A stretch of DNA of 33,692 bases from Chromera velia. Lineage: Eukaryota > Sar > Chromeraceae. The DNA is taken from assembly GCA_018398765.1 (NCBI GenBank), contig JAHBMJ010001237.1, positions 1-33,692 of the forward strand, in the 5' to 3' direction. A model generated the notes under the pieces. The model was given only the letters and a program-made list of their open reading frames with translations, was not told the DNA's origin and did no database searches. Shown in pieces: positions 21,498 to 31,998 of the stretch; position 1 is the stretch's first letter; each line of letters begins with the position of its first letter. The position numbers and the translations under genes were made by a program.

Positions 21498-21567
<70 letters not shown>

Positions 21568-21949
21568 GAATGGGTGACGAGGACGGTCCCCATGTGCAAC
21601 AGCCAGGCGGCACGGGGATCACTTATACGCAGAAACGAAGAAAGAGGGAGGGCCAGCTCCCTACCAATTAATTATCCCAACAGGTCGTTTTTGAGTTCGG
21701 TTCCGTTCGTTCCGTTGTGAAGTTTATTCTTTTTAATCTTTCAGAACGCAAATTGGTCTGGCGACAGCCAGAGGGTCAGAAAATGCGACGCAGTAAGGGT
21801 ATTGGAGTGGGCGATAACTGTTGTTTGGAGAATTCTTGGAAAACAAGAAAGGACAAGAAATGAAAGGCATCGCCTCAACCTGCTTCGCTGCGCTCTCGGG
21901 TGCTTGCGTTGCGTGCGTCAGTTTTTACTTACGCTCTCATTGATTTAAT

Positions 21950-22010
<61 letters not shown>

Positions 22011-22974
22011 ACGGATGACTGATGGGACCTTCAATGTCTGTCTCCGGTCCCGCCTCAGTCAGTCGGTCTGTTGAGGAGAATAGTATTGATAACGCAAAGG
22101 AAGAAAAAGGAAGGAAAGTGAGAAGGAAGAGGAGAGGCGAAACTCATCTCCATCGACGACTGCCCCGCTCCCTGTGTGTCTCTGAGGGCTGATCTGCCCT
22201 ATTTCTTCACGCGTCTGCTCTGTCGCTTTCCCCTTGTGTTTCGACCAGCGATGTGAAGATTTTCAACCAAAACACCCACCAACCCACAAGCATATGCCCA
22301 TCCCCCAAAAAACGCTAGAACTTGAATCGATACATCAAATGCGGAAGAACTGAGCGTTGATCGAATAGCAGCTGTCTCCACTTCCTTCCCTCTGGACCTG
22401 CCAGCCTGACCGTCGTCCTCGTTCTTTTTCTCTCCGCCTCCTACAGGAGTTTTGGTCGTCGACGAGTACAACAAAGTGATAGGGGACCACTCGGCCATGA
22501 ACGAGTGCACTGTTGACAGGGGTGAGTGTGCATCTGTGGGGCAGGGAAGGGGACCTTCAGAGGTATGGATGGGGACTGTTGATATGTTGTAGTTGAAGAT
22601 GCATCGATTGGCTGCCTCCCTGGACTCCCTCCCTTTCTGCTGGTATTCTCGGCACGTCGCGTTGAGGTCTTTTCAGAAAATGACTGTGCATGGTCCCTCT
22701 CTCTCGTACGAGGAGATTGATTGATTGATTGATTGATTGATTGTGCCTGTCTGCAGGCCCGTCCAGCTACCTGTGCTCGATGGATGTGTACCTGAACGGC
22801 GAGTGGTTCACCAACGTGGCTGCTGACGGGTGGGTGACTGCTTGGGGGATTCATTCAATCATTTCATCTGGGAATGGAGAGCACTCCCTCGTGCTGATCA
22901 CTGCACAAATTTATGTGTTTGTCTCTAGGTTTGTCTGAATATCACCGATTGTCAAATGGGACGCATTCCGCTTC

Positions 22975-23031
<57 letters not shown>

Positions 23032-23036
23032 TGTGT

Positions 23037-23067
<31 letters not shown>

Positions 23068-23631
23068 GGTGTGTTTGTTTTCAAGAAACTCCGTCACTCT
23101 TATCTCAAATGCATTTGCGGAGATGTGTTGTGGTAGGCAGGATGGTTCTTTTTGTGGGTGTGTTTCCGTCCTGATGCATTGACCGACCGGAAAAGTGTCT
23201 GCATGGGTGCATGCATGCGTGCAGACTGATCGTTGCAACCCCGACAGGCTCCACGGCCTACTCGATGAGCGCAGGGGGATCGATGGTGCACCCAAATGTG
23301 CGTGCGTGCGTCAGAAATTAAGTGAAAGAGACGCTTCTTCTGTTTTTTGCGTCGCAGTTGTTCATCAGTGTTGGGATCAAATGGTTGTTTGTTGCTTTAC
23401 CAATGACGCGTGTGTGTGTAGGAAAATCAGGCGCCGTGGGTTGGGTGGCGCCAGCACGGCGCGTCCTTGCGTGAAGTGAGAGAGAGGTGACTACTGATTT
23501 TTTCAGGAATGCGCGCAGCTCAAGAAATGCTTTCTCCAGGAAAAAGAGCTTCCGATAGGGACACAGATTTCGTACATTTTCGGTTCTAGGCCCATTCGGT
23601 AGGGCTCCCAGTACGCTTGTGCACTTTCCCC

Positions 23632-23667
<36 letters not shown>

Positions 23668-26600
23668 TCCTTTCTTTCTTTCTTTCTTTATGAGCCTGCA
23701 GGTTGGGTGCATGCTGTTCACTCCCATCTGCCCGCACACTCTCTCCTTCCGTCCCGTGGTGCTTCCCGACTCTGCAGTGCTCAGAATACAGGTGGGAGGG
23801 GGTGGGGGGTAGGGGATGGGAGGGGCAAGTTGTGCTTGTTCGGGATACGGGTTTGCCGAGCTTGCTCTTTCTTTGTTTTTTTTTTTTTTCGATCTCAATT
23901 TCTCTCCCCACTATTAGTCGCGCTGTCGTTTCTCTGTACAAAATGTCTTCCATTGAATTTCAAAAATGAAGAGGAAAACGACCAGCTGCAGTGAAAATCA
24001 GGGGATTGCTCACCTGCCATCCTCACAGAGGGATGGAAGGGGGCATGATGTCGGCATGACGGGACCGCAGAGAGAAAGATCTTTACGGTCGTCAATCCGT
24101 CTGTCGTCCTCCTCGTCTTCTGCAGGTCCCTGAGGACGCCAGAGGGGCGGCGTGGGCGTCAATGGACGGGAGGCAACGGACGGAGATCAAGAGGGGCATG
24201 GCGGTCATCATTCGCATGTCTCCGTATCCTTTTCCTCGTCAGTCTTTCAATCGGAATCTATTTGGATTTCCCTTTCTTTTCTTTCCCTCGAGCGCATGCA
24301 TTCCCAGTCGAAAGATTGCCTCTTGAACGACCGACCGACGAGGATCGACCGCTTCCTTCCTTCCTTCCTGTCGTTTTTGCGTCCGCCGACGTTTTCGAAA
24401 GCAATGACTAATCGATTTGAGAAACAAACTGTCTGTCTGTCTGCATCATGTTCTGCAAAGACGGAGAAAACCTTTTGCATGCATTCACCAGACATTTGTC
24501 GGTACAATACTGCCCAGAAAATTTGTCGGTCCCTCATTACTGTCTTGAGGAAATGCCACCGAATTCGTTCGGTCTTCTGTTAGGAAGGAAGGACTGCAGG
24601 GAAGAAAAGGAAAGGGGGAAGAAAGAATGACAAAAAGAGAGCAAGCAAGAAGAGAGGAACACGAATGAAGCACGACAGGCGACAGCCTGGAAATACCTGC
24701 TTGCTGCAGTCAATGTCTCTGTCAGTATTTCCGTCTATCTTGCGTTACCGGTCTGCCTCTTTGTGCATGCTTTCGTTTGTGTGTTTGGTCGATATATGAT
24801 GGGGAAAGAAACAAAGCTTTCGGTTGATTGATTGATGCATTGCAGTGGTCCTTCGAGAGCCTGCCTCCAAGACAGACCACTGGTTGAAGTCCCTCAAGAA
24901 AGGGCTGAACTGGAACTCTCGCATCAGGCAGCTAGCATTCGACCCCAATCAGCAGGGGGAGGGGGGCATTGGGGGAGGGGGAGGGCACGCAGGCACAGAC
25001 AACCATACAGAGGCAGACGACAAGAGTCCCCATGCAGCACGCAAAGTCTCTCAGGGCACTGCCGTGACTGCAGGGGGAGGGGCCCCTCTCTCTACCTCTG
25101 GGTGGGCTGGGGCTGGGGACTCCCAGGTGCCTCCTCCTCATGTGGAAGTGGGGGGAGGGGGAGGGGGGAGCAGGAGAGGTACAAGGGACAGGGGAGGGAA
25201 CAGCCGGACTTCGGGTGCCTCGGGTACTGACCGAGCTTCCTTCGTTCTCCACGCCTCTCACCATCATCCCCCAAGGAAACGCCTTTCTTCTCAAGACCTC
25301 CCGAAGAGAGAGGAGAGGGATAGACCGGGGGACGGAGACGACAGAGAAAGAGAAAGGGAGCCCATCAGATGGGAGCCTGCTTCTCGTTCCTCCATTGCAC
25401 AACCCCCAACGACCAACTTTGCGATGGCGAGTGATGCAGGGAACCTATCGAGAAACGCAGGGGACACACGCAGAAGCAGCGCAGCCCCAGGCGAGCCCCC
25501 CTCTGCAAGCCCGAGAGTCCCCTTACCGCCAAACGGAGGCAGTGCAATGAGGACAGCACCAAGCCCAGCAGTGGTCACAGCCCCTGCAGACGGCACAGAG
25601 CCGCCACGAGAAAGAGACAGAGATAGGGAAAGACCGCAACTCAGATTCTCCCCGGTGGCGTCGCCAGAGCCGTTGAATGCTGAGCCCAGCGCCGCCGCTT
25701 GCAACCTCTCTTTCTCCCCCTCCAACAGTTCCACAAAGTCGCCCCTCCTTCCTCCTGCCCGCCCCCGTCCTTCCCTTTCTCGCCATCGTTCATCATCCGA
25801 AAGAGGGTGTCTGACTGCATCAGAAAAAGGGCACACAGACTCTCCCCCATCCCCCTACCTACAGGCGCATTCCTCTTCCTCTCGACTAGCAGACCCTCCA
25901 AATGCCACCACTCCCTCAGCAGACGGACATTCGACTCTCCACTCCCAAGCACAGAAGGAAAGAAAACACATGCAGAAAGACAGGGACAGTCTAACAATAC
26001 GACAGGCAGAGCTAGCAAGGCAATGCCTAGTGTCCGCCCCCCCCCGTGTGAACTCCGAAGAGCCCCCCTCTACCCAGGGACCCCCTGACGCAGATGGACG
26101 GCCACCAGGAGATCAGAAGAAAGGCATGCTGTCGAGGTCTCGGTCCTACACAGAGTGCAGAGAACCGATCGCACCGCCCCACCCCCGCCTGCCCCGCCTC
26201 ATGAAGAGCAGCCACGCACACGCTAACTGTCCCGACCCAGACGACTGCTTCGTTCAATGCGGTGATGTCCCCGTGCCCCTCTCTGCCCGGTCTCTCCACT
26301 CTCAGAAGGTCAGACAACAAGCTGCACACACAGGGTTGAGAGTGGACACCCAACCCCATCCATCAGACACGCCGGCCTCTGCCCCTCCTTTACAGGCCTC
26401 CACTCTCATCAGAGACGGAGACAGAGAAAGTCCCATGCCCCCAAACAGACGTCCATCTCAACAGGCAACGGCTGAGAGGGAAAGGATGGAAAAGGAGATA
26501 GAACCAGATAGGCAACAAAGCCGAGAAAAGCATGCCCCGCCGCCTATCCACACCTCACCAGTTGCCGCTGCTGCCCCCCCTCCCGTCCCCCCCCCCCTCA

Positions 26601-28844
26601 GTCACGAGCAAAGTCCCCACATGCCGACCCCCCCTTCCATCAACGTGAACCCCGGCCCTCAGTCTGCAGGAAATACCCAACCAGACTCTCCCCCGGGAGC
26701 TCTGCGCTCCCACACACAGTCCCCCAGGGCTTGTCGGCGTCTTGTGCAGCACACCGCTCAGGGTCTTCTGCCAGGGGGGATGGGAGGAAGGGGAGACGGG
26801 ATGGTGACTGCAGAATCATCGGCACCAGATGGGGGTCTGTCGGGTTTTGTCGGGGGTGAACCCGTCTCTTCTTCGGATATGCGTACAGGGGTGATCGGAT
26901 CGTCTCTTGAGGGAGACGGAGGCAGCCCCATCGTCTTCCCGTCCGATGAGGCCCCCCCCTCTTCCCCTGAGAAACCTGCGCCTTCCTCTTCCTCCCACTC
27001 TCCCGCTCCCGAGAGAGACCCTGCACCTTCAGAGGCGCCCATGCAGTCTGCCGGGGCACCTCTGGACAGTGACAAGAGGCCCCGTCATGCCCCCTCGTCG
27101 TCGTCCATTCCTTCAGATTCTCCCCCGAGGGGTGGAAGAAGACCCCCAAGGCCGGACAGAGACAAAGACAGGTTGGAACGAGACAGTAGAGAGATGGCAG
27201 AAGATCATCCAGGCACATCATCCTCTCTACAGAGAATACAGTCTCCGTCTCCTCAAAGTGGGAAGAACTCTCAAAGATCCTCAGGAAACAAACAAAGGGA
27301 GAATCTCCCTCTAGATCTACAATTCTCTCTGGAAGACTCTAGTCAAAATCAACCCCTCCCAGTCCCATTCAGTGCACGCACGCCCCCTTCTACAAGAGGG
27401 GGACCTTCCGCTCCCTCCACAGGTGCTGCTGCTGCTGAGAATGAGAACGCCGCCCCGACTCCCCCCCAGGAGTCTCTGTATCGAGACGGCCATCGCATGA
27501 GAGGGGTGAGTGCCTCGGATGCTCCTGCAACGCCTCCAGGGGGGGAAGGGGGGCCTGTGCATCGGGGGGTGTCGCACCACCCGCATCCTCAGGCTCACTC
27601 TCTGTCTCTTCAATTCCAGGACAGAGATAGAGAGAACGGGGGGACAGAGTTTGAGGTTGCGCGCGCTCACTCTGCCCACCCGGGCACAGTGGCGTGGGGA
27701 GAGGGCCAGAGAAAGTCCGCCTCCCAAGGACAGAGGCTGAGGGGGGGAGACAGAGAGAGAGACGGGACTGAGAGGGCTGGGAGAGTCCCCCCGCCCTCCC
27801 GTGACCCTGTTTCTGTACAGCAGGAGCATCTGAGGGGAACCTCTGAAGGGCTTTTATCCTCCTTGGAGGTCCCTCTCCACCCTTCCTCGTCTTCCTCCTC
27901 TTCTTCCAGGAACCCTTTGCATGGGACCTTCCACTCAGAGAGCGATCTCCGTCTCTTCTCAGGCGAGAGGGAAAGGTCCGACCGATTGCGTCTTTCCCTC
28001 CCCTCAGAAGCAGCAGAGAGGAATCTGCAGCCTCACCCGGGACTCCTTGCTCAGCCGGGAGAAGACGGAACAGGAACAGGGGGAGGGAGGGAGGGCGGAG
28101 GGGCGGTGCAGGGAGGAGGCGAGAGGAGACGGATCGTCAGAGGGTCCTCTGGAATCGGGGGGGGGTCTCCCTTCGTGATTCCTTCGGGGACTTTTGACAC
28201 AAAGGTACTGCAGTCAGCTGAAAGGAAAAAAGTGAGGAATCATGGACTACTGGTTGGTTGTCGTGAGTCGGAATGTTAAAAAGACACAGAGGGAGGGAGG
28301 GCAACGTTGGTTCTTCGGGGTCTTCGAAGAATGAATCAGCTTAATTCCCTGTGTGCTCTTTCTTTCGCCTTGGGCCTGCATGTCGGCCCGTCTGTTCGTG
28401 GTGTTTTGCTTTCTGTGTCAGTGTATCGATGTGTGTTTCTCGTCGTTATTCGGTGTTTCTCGTCGACGGTCTGCATGTTTCTCTCTCTTTCTTTTTCTAT
28501 TGCTCTTTCAGCTACTCTCTTTCTCTCTGCTTCTTTCTCGGTCTTTGCCGCCGTCTTCTCTCTTGATCCATCCAGCGATCCCCTGCTTCTCCCTGCAGGT
28601 TTCCCTTGCCCCCTCGAGGATGAGGGACTCTGCGTCGTTCCTCGAGGAAGTCTCTTATTGCCTTCTTCCGGCTGACAGGAAGAAGGAAAGAGAAAAGGAA
28701 AGGGAACGGCAGAAACAGAGCAGCAGCTCCAGGGCGGAGTCTGAGAATGAGAAGGGAGGCGAAAAGACTGGGGAGACCAGGGGGCAGAGAGAAAAAGAAA
28801 CTTGTCAAAAGAAGGGACCGACGGAGAGGGGCGAAACAGAATGA
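18621..28844 (+). CDS. NAD kinase with very long disordered C-terminus, complete, 15 exons
   Basis: Phosphorylates NAD to NADP. Exons: 18621-18835, 19229-19834, 20092-20223, 20446-20515, 20864-20935, 21146-21202, 21415-21497, 22011-22057, 22447-22521, 22757-22829, 23225-23297, 23702-23791, 24126-24237, 24846-28204, 28599-28844. Every junction is in phase; the product is 1,769 aa. The acidic, low-complexity N-terminus (~1-275) has RERERE and HHHH runs. The core (~275-600) resembles animal/fungal NAD kinases: [21 protein letters not shown] (~369-373), [13 protein letters not shown] (NE ~446-447), TPTGSTAYS (~482-490), [20 protein letters not shown] and [16 protein letters not shown]. From ~600 on, about 1,170 residues are Ser/Pro/Arg/Gly-rich and probably disordered. 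The last intron is the least certain: reading through the donor at 28205 gives a stop at 28279 instead. Confidence 0.95.
19859..19882 (+). repeat. (CT)n run in NAD kinase intron 2
   Basis: A pure CT run just downstream of the inferred donor GTCAGT at 19835. Without that splice the reading frame would run into Ser-Leu repeats and stop at 19886. Confidence 0.85.
21112..21143 (+). repeat. (CT)n(GT)n tract abutting the exon 6 acceptor
   Basis: The tract TCTCTC...TGTGTGTGTGCAG serves as the pyrimidine tract and acceptor of the exon encoding GGDGT. The GT repeat leads straight into the TGCAG splice site. Confidence 0.85.
21498..21567 (+). repeat. (GT)n(GA)n(GAAA)n tract beginning at the exon 7 donor
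   Basis: The donor GTGTGT of exon 7 is the first unit of a GT repeat that passes into GA and then GAAA repeats. Repeat-length change here would alter the donor region directly. Confidence 0.85.
21951..22007 (+). repeat. (CT)n(GT)n tract abutting the exon 8 acceptor
   Basis: The same arrangement as at exon 6: a CT run, a GT run, then GTGCAG as acceptor at 22010. The repeated architecture suggests that these dinucleotide tracts are tolerated or used as polypyrimidine tracts. Confidence 0.85.
22714..22743 (+). repeat. (GATT)n microsatellite before exon 10
   Basis: Seven or so GATT units lie about 13 bp upstream of the exon 10 acceptor CTGCAG. A shorter GATT run also precedes exon 14 near 24825. 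Confidence 0.85.
22979..23073 (+). repeat. (CT)n(GT)n microsatellite in NAD kinase intron 10
   Basis: About 35 bp of CT repeat followed by about 60 bp of GT repeat, lying mid-intron between exons 10 and 11. Confidence 0.9.
23633..23690 (+). repeat. (CTTT)n microsatellite before exon 12
   Basis: CTTT repeat ending about 12 bp before the exon 12 acceptor CCTGCAG, so it also serves as the upstream pyrimidine tract. Confidence 0.9.
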
Positions 28845-29225
28845 CTTGAGTTTATACGTGTATGCAAATATGCTGCGTATAAAACAAGCATAAAAAAAAT
28901 ATGTATAAATGAAGATAAATTCATATATATTTCTGAAAATATTGATGACTTATAGTCTAAAATTATAGCATGAAAAATTTTTTATTGATTGGTTGATGAT
29001 TAATTATTTTTTTTTATTTTCAAAAAGGCAGATAAAAGTTGTGAAATGAAGATTACAGTTTAATAGTTCAATTTAGTTTTAGGGGTTTTCGTATGTTTCA
29101 TTGTGGACTATAGATTATCGGGTGTCATCAGTGACTTGTCAGATTTCAAAGTTGCACTGCAAAGAGGTACACTATTGTTCCATACAACATGTAGATTGCT
29201 AGGAGTCAAACCAGAGTGAGGGATA
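28845..29225. other. AT-rich 3' flank of NAD kinase gene
   Basis: Composition falls to AT-rich immediately after the NAD kinase stop. It contains T- and A-runs and no ORF of note. It presumably includes the 3' UTR and the poly(A) signal, but I cannot identify a definite signal. Confidence 0.5.
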
Positions 29226-30112
29226 TGGAGTCCTACCCTGTGGCGCCGCCCTCTGGACCTTCGCATACGTTGTATCTGAATGAGCCTGCGTGCCGACATC
29301 ATGCTCCCCCACCGCATGTAATATACACAGTCTGCTTGTACGTGTCATACTCAAAGCTCTGCGCATGCATGCAAGTCTATATTTGGCCTCTTTAGCAACA
29401 TGTTGTCTCAGCAACATCTTACGGCAGGTTCAAGTTGAAGTCAACCGAAGTCATTGAATCTCTAGTTAAATCTATAGAGTCGGATTCATGTGGAGTTGGA
29501 AGAAGTCTGAAGACAAAGCTCAATAGAACCTCGTAAAGTTAAAGTAGGATTGAGACCTGGTTTACGTGAACCTGTAAGGTGTTGCTTGAGTTAGTGTTGC
29601 TCACGTTCCTTCTCTTAACCTTCCCCAGGTTCTTGTCCTCGTTTTATCTTCTGTCCAACCGCCACAATATATGTTGGCGTCCAGACAGAAGGTAAAGCGA
29701 GGACAAGAACCTAGGGAAGGCTAAAAGAAGGAACGTGAGCAACACTAACTCAAGCAACACCTTACAGGTTTACATAAACCAGGTCTCAATCCTACTTTAA
29801 CTCTACGAGGTTCTATTGAGCTTTGTCTTCAGACTTCTTCTGACTCCATATGAATCTGACTCTATAGATTCAACTAGAGATTCAATGACTTCGGTTGACT
29901 TCAACTTGAACCTGCCATAGGATGTTGCTCAGACAAGATGTTGCTAAAGAGGCTAAACGTAGACCTGCTTGTATGCGCAGAGCTTCGAGTACGATACGTA
30001 CAGGCAAACTACATATATTACATGCGGCGGCGGGCATGATGTCGGCACGCAGGCTCATTCAAATATAATGCATGCGAAGGTCCAGGGGGCGGCACCACAG
30101 GGTAGGACTCCA
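29226..30112. repeat. 887-bp long inverted repeat (hairpin-like element)
   Basis: Seen: two arms of roughly 430 bp are reverse complements along their whole length. The left end TGGAGTCCTACCCTGTGG matches the reverse complement of the right end exactly. The centre is near 29669 with a loop of about 25-30 bp around CACAATATATGTTGG. Differences between the arms are scattered and mostly C/T or G/A. No ORF or clear target-site duplication is seen. It could be a foldback transposon, a palindromic insertion, or a source of long hairpin RNA. Confidence 0.9.
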
Positions 30113-30193
30113 CAGGGAGCTGGACTGAACTATTGGAATTAGAAATTCCATGAAAAGATGTGATAGTAGGATTAGGATTACAGTATGAGTAGG

Positions 30194-30589
30194 TGTGAGA
30201 AGTTCGGTCCTGGTGGGTCCGATATCTCAGTGTCCCACCGCCTCATGCAATTGCGCAGCCTTGTGTTAGACACAGATTGAGGCGCACACGAGCTGACGCG
30301 CGTAGCACGCAATGCATGCATTGGGATTAAATTGCTTTACATGTATCGATCGAATTATCCCTGATCAAATCTGGTTGGAGAGAGACAGACAGGCAGGTGG
30401 CAAGGGCCGAACAGTACTATCTAGATGCTGTGTGGTAGGTCCATGATGTTTGTGACTTCGTAGGGAGTGAGTGACTATGTGTAGAGAAGGACTCTCGAGA
30501 GATCTGTGTTCGTGTCGCGTAGATGTCTTCATATCGCGGTAGCTCGATCTTCTAGCTTCACTCTACTAGACAGGACCAAAGTTCCCAGT
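30194..30589 (+). repeat. 5' LTR of the TRIM-like element
   Basis: 396 bp starting TGTGAGAAGTTC and ending TTCCCAGT. It is followed by GGTGCTCGCTGCG, which could include the primer-binding site, although I cannot match it to a specific tRNA. Confidence 0.85.
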
Positions 30590-31128
30590 GGTGCTCGCTG
30601 CGTCGGGCTTGGACCGTTTGCCTTCAGTTGTTGGACTGATTGCTCGAGCCAGCTGAGCAGGGAGAGGAAAGAGCAAGTCTGGCGGGATGTGTGCATGAGA
30701 GAAGGAGAGAAAGACTTCACGCACCCGAAGAAGCACATGACGGAGATCTTCGACGACCCCTACGACTGTCACCATCACAGAATCTGACGAGAGGAAAGAA
30801 AGAGAAGGAAAGAAGGAAGAAGAAGTAGAAGAAGAAAGAGAGTAAGAGAAAGAAAACGAAAGAAAAGAAAGATGGGACAGGCAGTCGTGTGAGAAGATCC
30901 GCATGCATGCAGATGAAGGCAGAGACGGAAGAAGCGGTGAAGTCAACAGCAGAGGAGCAGCAGAAGACAGCCTGCACAGTCAGAGCCCACCTAGAAGAAG
31001 CAGCCACAGTCTGAGCAAAACGAGCAGCAAGAGAGGACAGATGTTTGTGAGGCAACCTGGTTGAGACGGGGTGAGATGGGCAGATTCAGTGTGGCTGGAG
31101 AGGAGTGAACACGGCCAGTCGCCTGTAG

Positions 31129-31190
31129 CCACCGACGGAAGTGAACGAAAGGGGAACAGGTCTTGCCACTGCCGACGGAAGTGAATGAAA
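31129..31190 (+). repeat. Short internal duplication in the TRIM-like element
   Basis: GACGGAAGTGAACGAAAGG and GACGGAAGTGAATGAAAGG occur about 40 bp apart within the non-coding interior. Their role is unknown. Confidence 0.7.
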
Positions 31191-31597
31191 GGCAGGAAGG
31201 CATGGCACAATGGATCTCCAGATTACTGGCGCTCGCCAGATGTTAGAGTGAATGTTTGAAGACTGAAGAAACAAGGGGTGAGGCTTATAGTCTCCACTGC
31301 AGTGACTGTCAGCTGGGAAAGGGGGTATCCAGGGAGAGACGGGCTCTGCTCTTACGCACACTGATGCTGACTTGAGACGGCAAAATTAAACAAAGAGACA
31401 AGAGAGACAAATGTGGGGAAGAAAGAGAAAATGAGAAAGAAAGTAGAGGAGAAGAAGAGGACAGTTCTGGCAGGGTGGAGTGATTGAGGAGTTCATGAGT
31501 GAGGGGATGAGGATGAAGTTGCGAGGCGCACCCTAGAAGGAGGATAAAAACACAAGAAGAGAGGGAGGTCAGTGATGAGTCGTCGGGACAGGGGGTA

Positions 31598-31993
31598 TAT
31601 GAGAAGTTCAGTCCTGGTAGGTCCGATATCTCAGTGTCCCGCCGCCTCATGCAATTGCGCAGCCTTGTGTCAGACACAGATTGAGGCGCACACGAGCTGA
31701 CGCGCGTAGCACGCAATGCATGTATTGGGATTAAATTGCTTTACATGTATCAATCGAATTATCCCTGATCAAATCTGGTTGGAGAGAAACAGACAGGCAG
31801 GTGGCAAGGGCCGAACAGTACTATCTAGATGCTGTGTGGTAGGTCCATGATGTTTGTGACTTCGTAGGGAGTGAGTGACTACGTATAGAGAAGGACTCTC
31901 GAGAGATCTGTGTTCGTGTCGCGTAGATGTCTTCATATCGCGGTAGCTCGATCTTCTAGCTTCACTCTACTAGATAGGACCAAAGTTCCCAGT
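31598..31993 (+). repeat. 3' LTR of the TRIM-like element
   Basis: 396 bp starting TATGAGAAGTTC and ending TTCCCAGT. It differs from the left copy at 11 sites, all of them transitions, and has no gaps. Confidence 0.85.
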
Positions 31994-31998
31994 GTAGG

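Larger units (their letters stand above)
30194..31993 (+). mobile_element. TRIM-like LTR retrotransposon, 1.8 kb, non-coding
   Basis: Seen: two 396-bp direct repeats at 30194-30589 and 31598-31993 have no length difference and 11 mismatches by hand count (about 97% identical). They flank 1,008 bp of internal DNA. Candidate 5-bp target duplication GTAGG is at 30189-30193 and 31994-31998. A purine tract GGGACAGGGGG lies directly before the right repeat, as expected for a polypurine tract. No gag, protease, RT or integrase is visible; the interior is purine-rich with a small internal duplication. Known: such short elements (TRIM) depend on other elements for movement. The strand is assigned from the purine tract. 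The terminal TG is altered to TA in the right copy, and the end is not canonical CA. Confidence 0.85.

Noticed and set aside
25291-27829. Several 100-190 codon minus-strand ORFs under the NAD kinase tail
   Set aside because: They are GC-rich shadow frames opposite the low-complexity tail. The plus frame is open for 3.4 kb and joins in phase with the core.
29226-30112. Interpreting the hairpin as LTRs of a retroelement
   Set aside because: The arms are inverted, not direct, and meet at a short central loop, so they cannot be LTRs.
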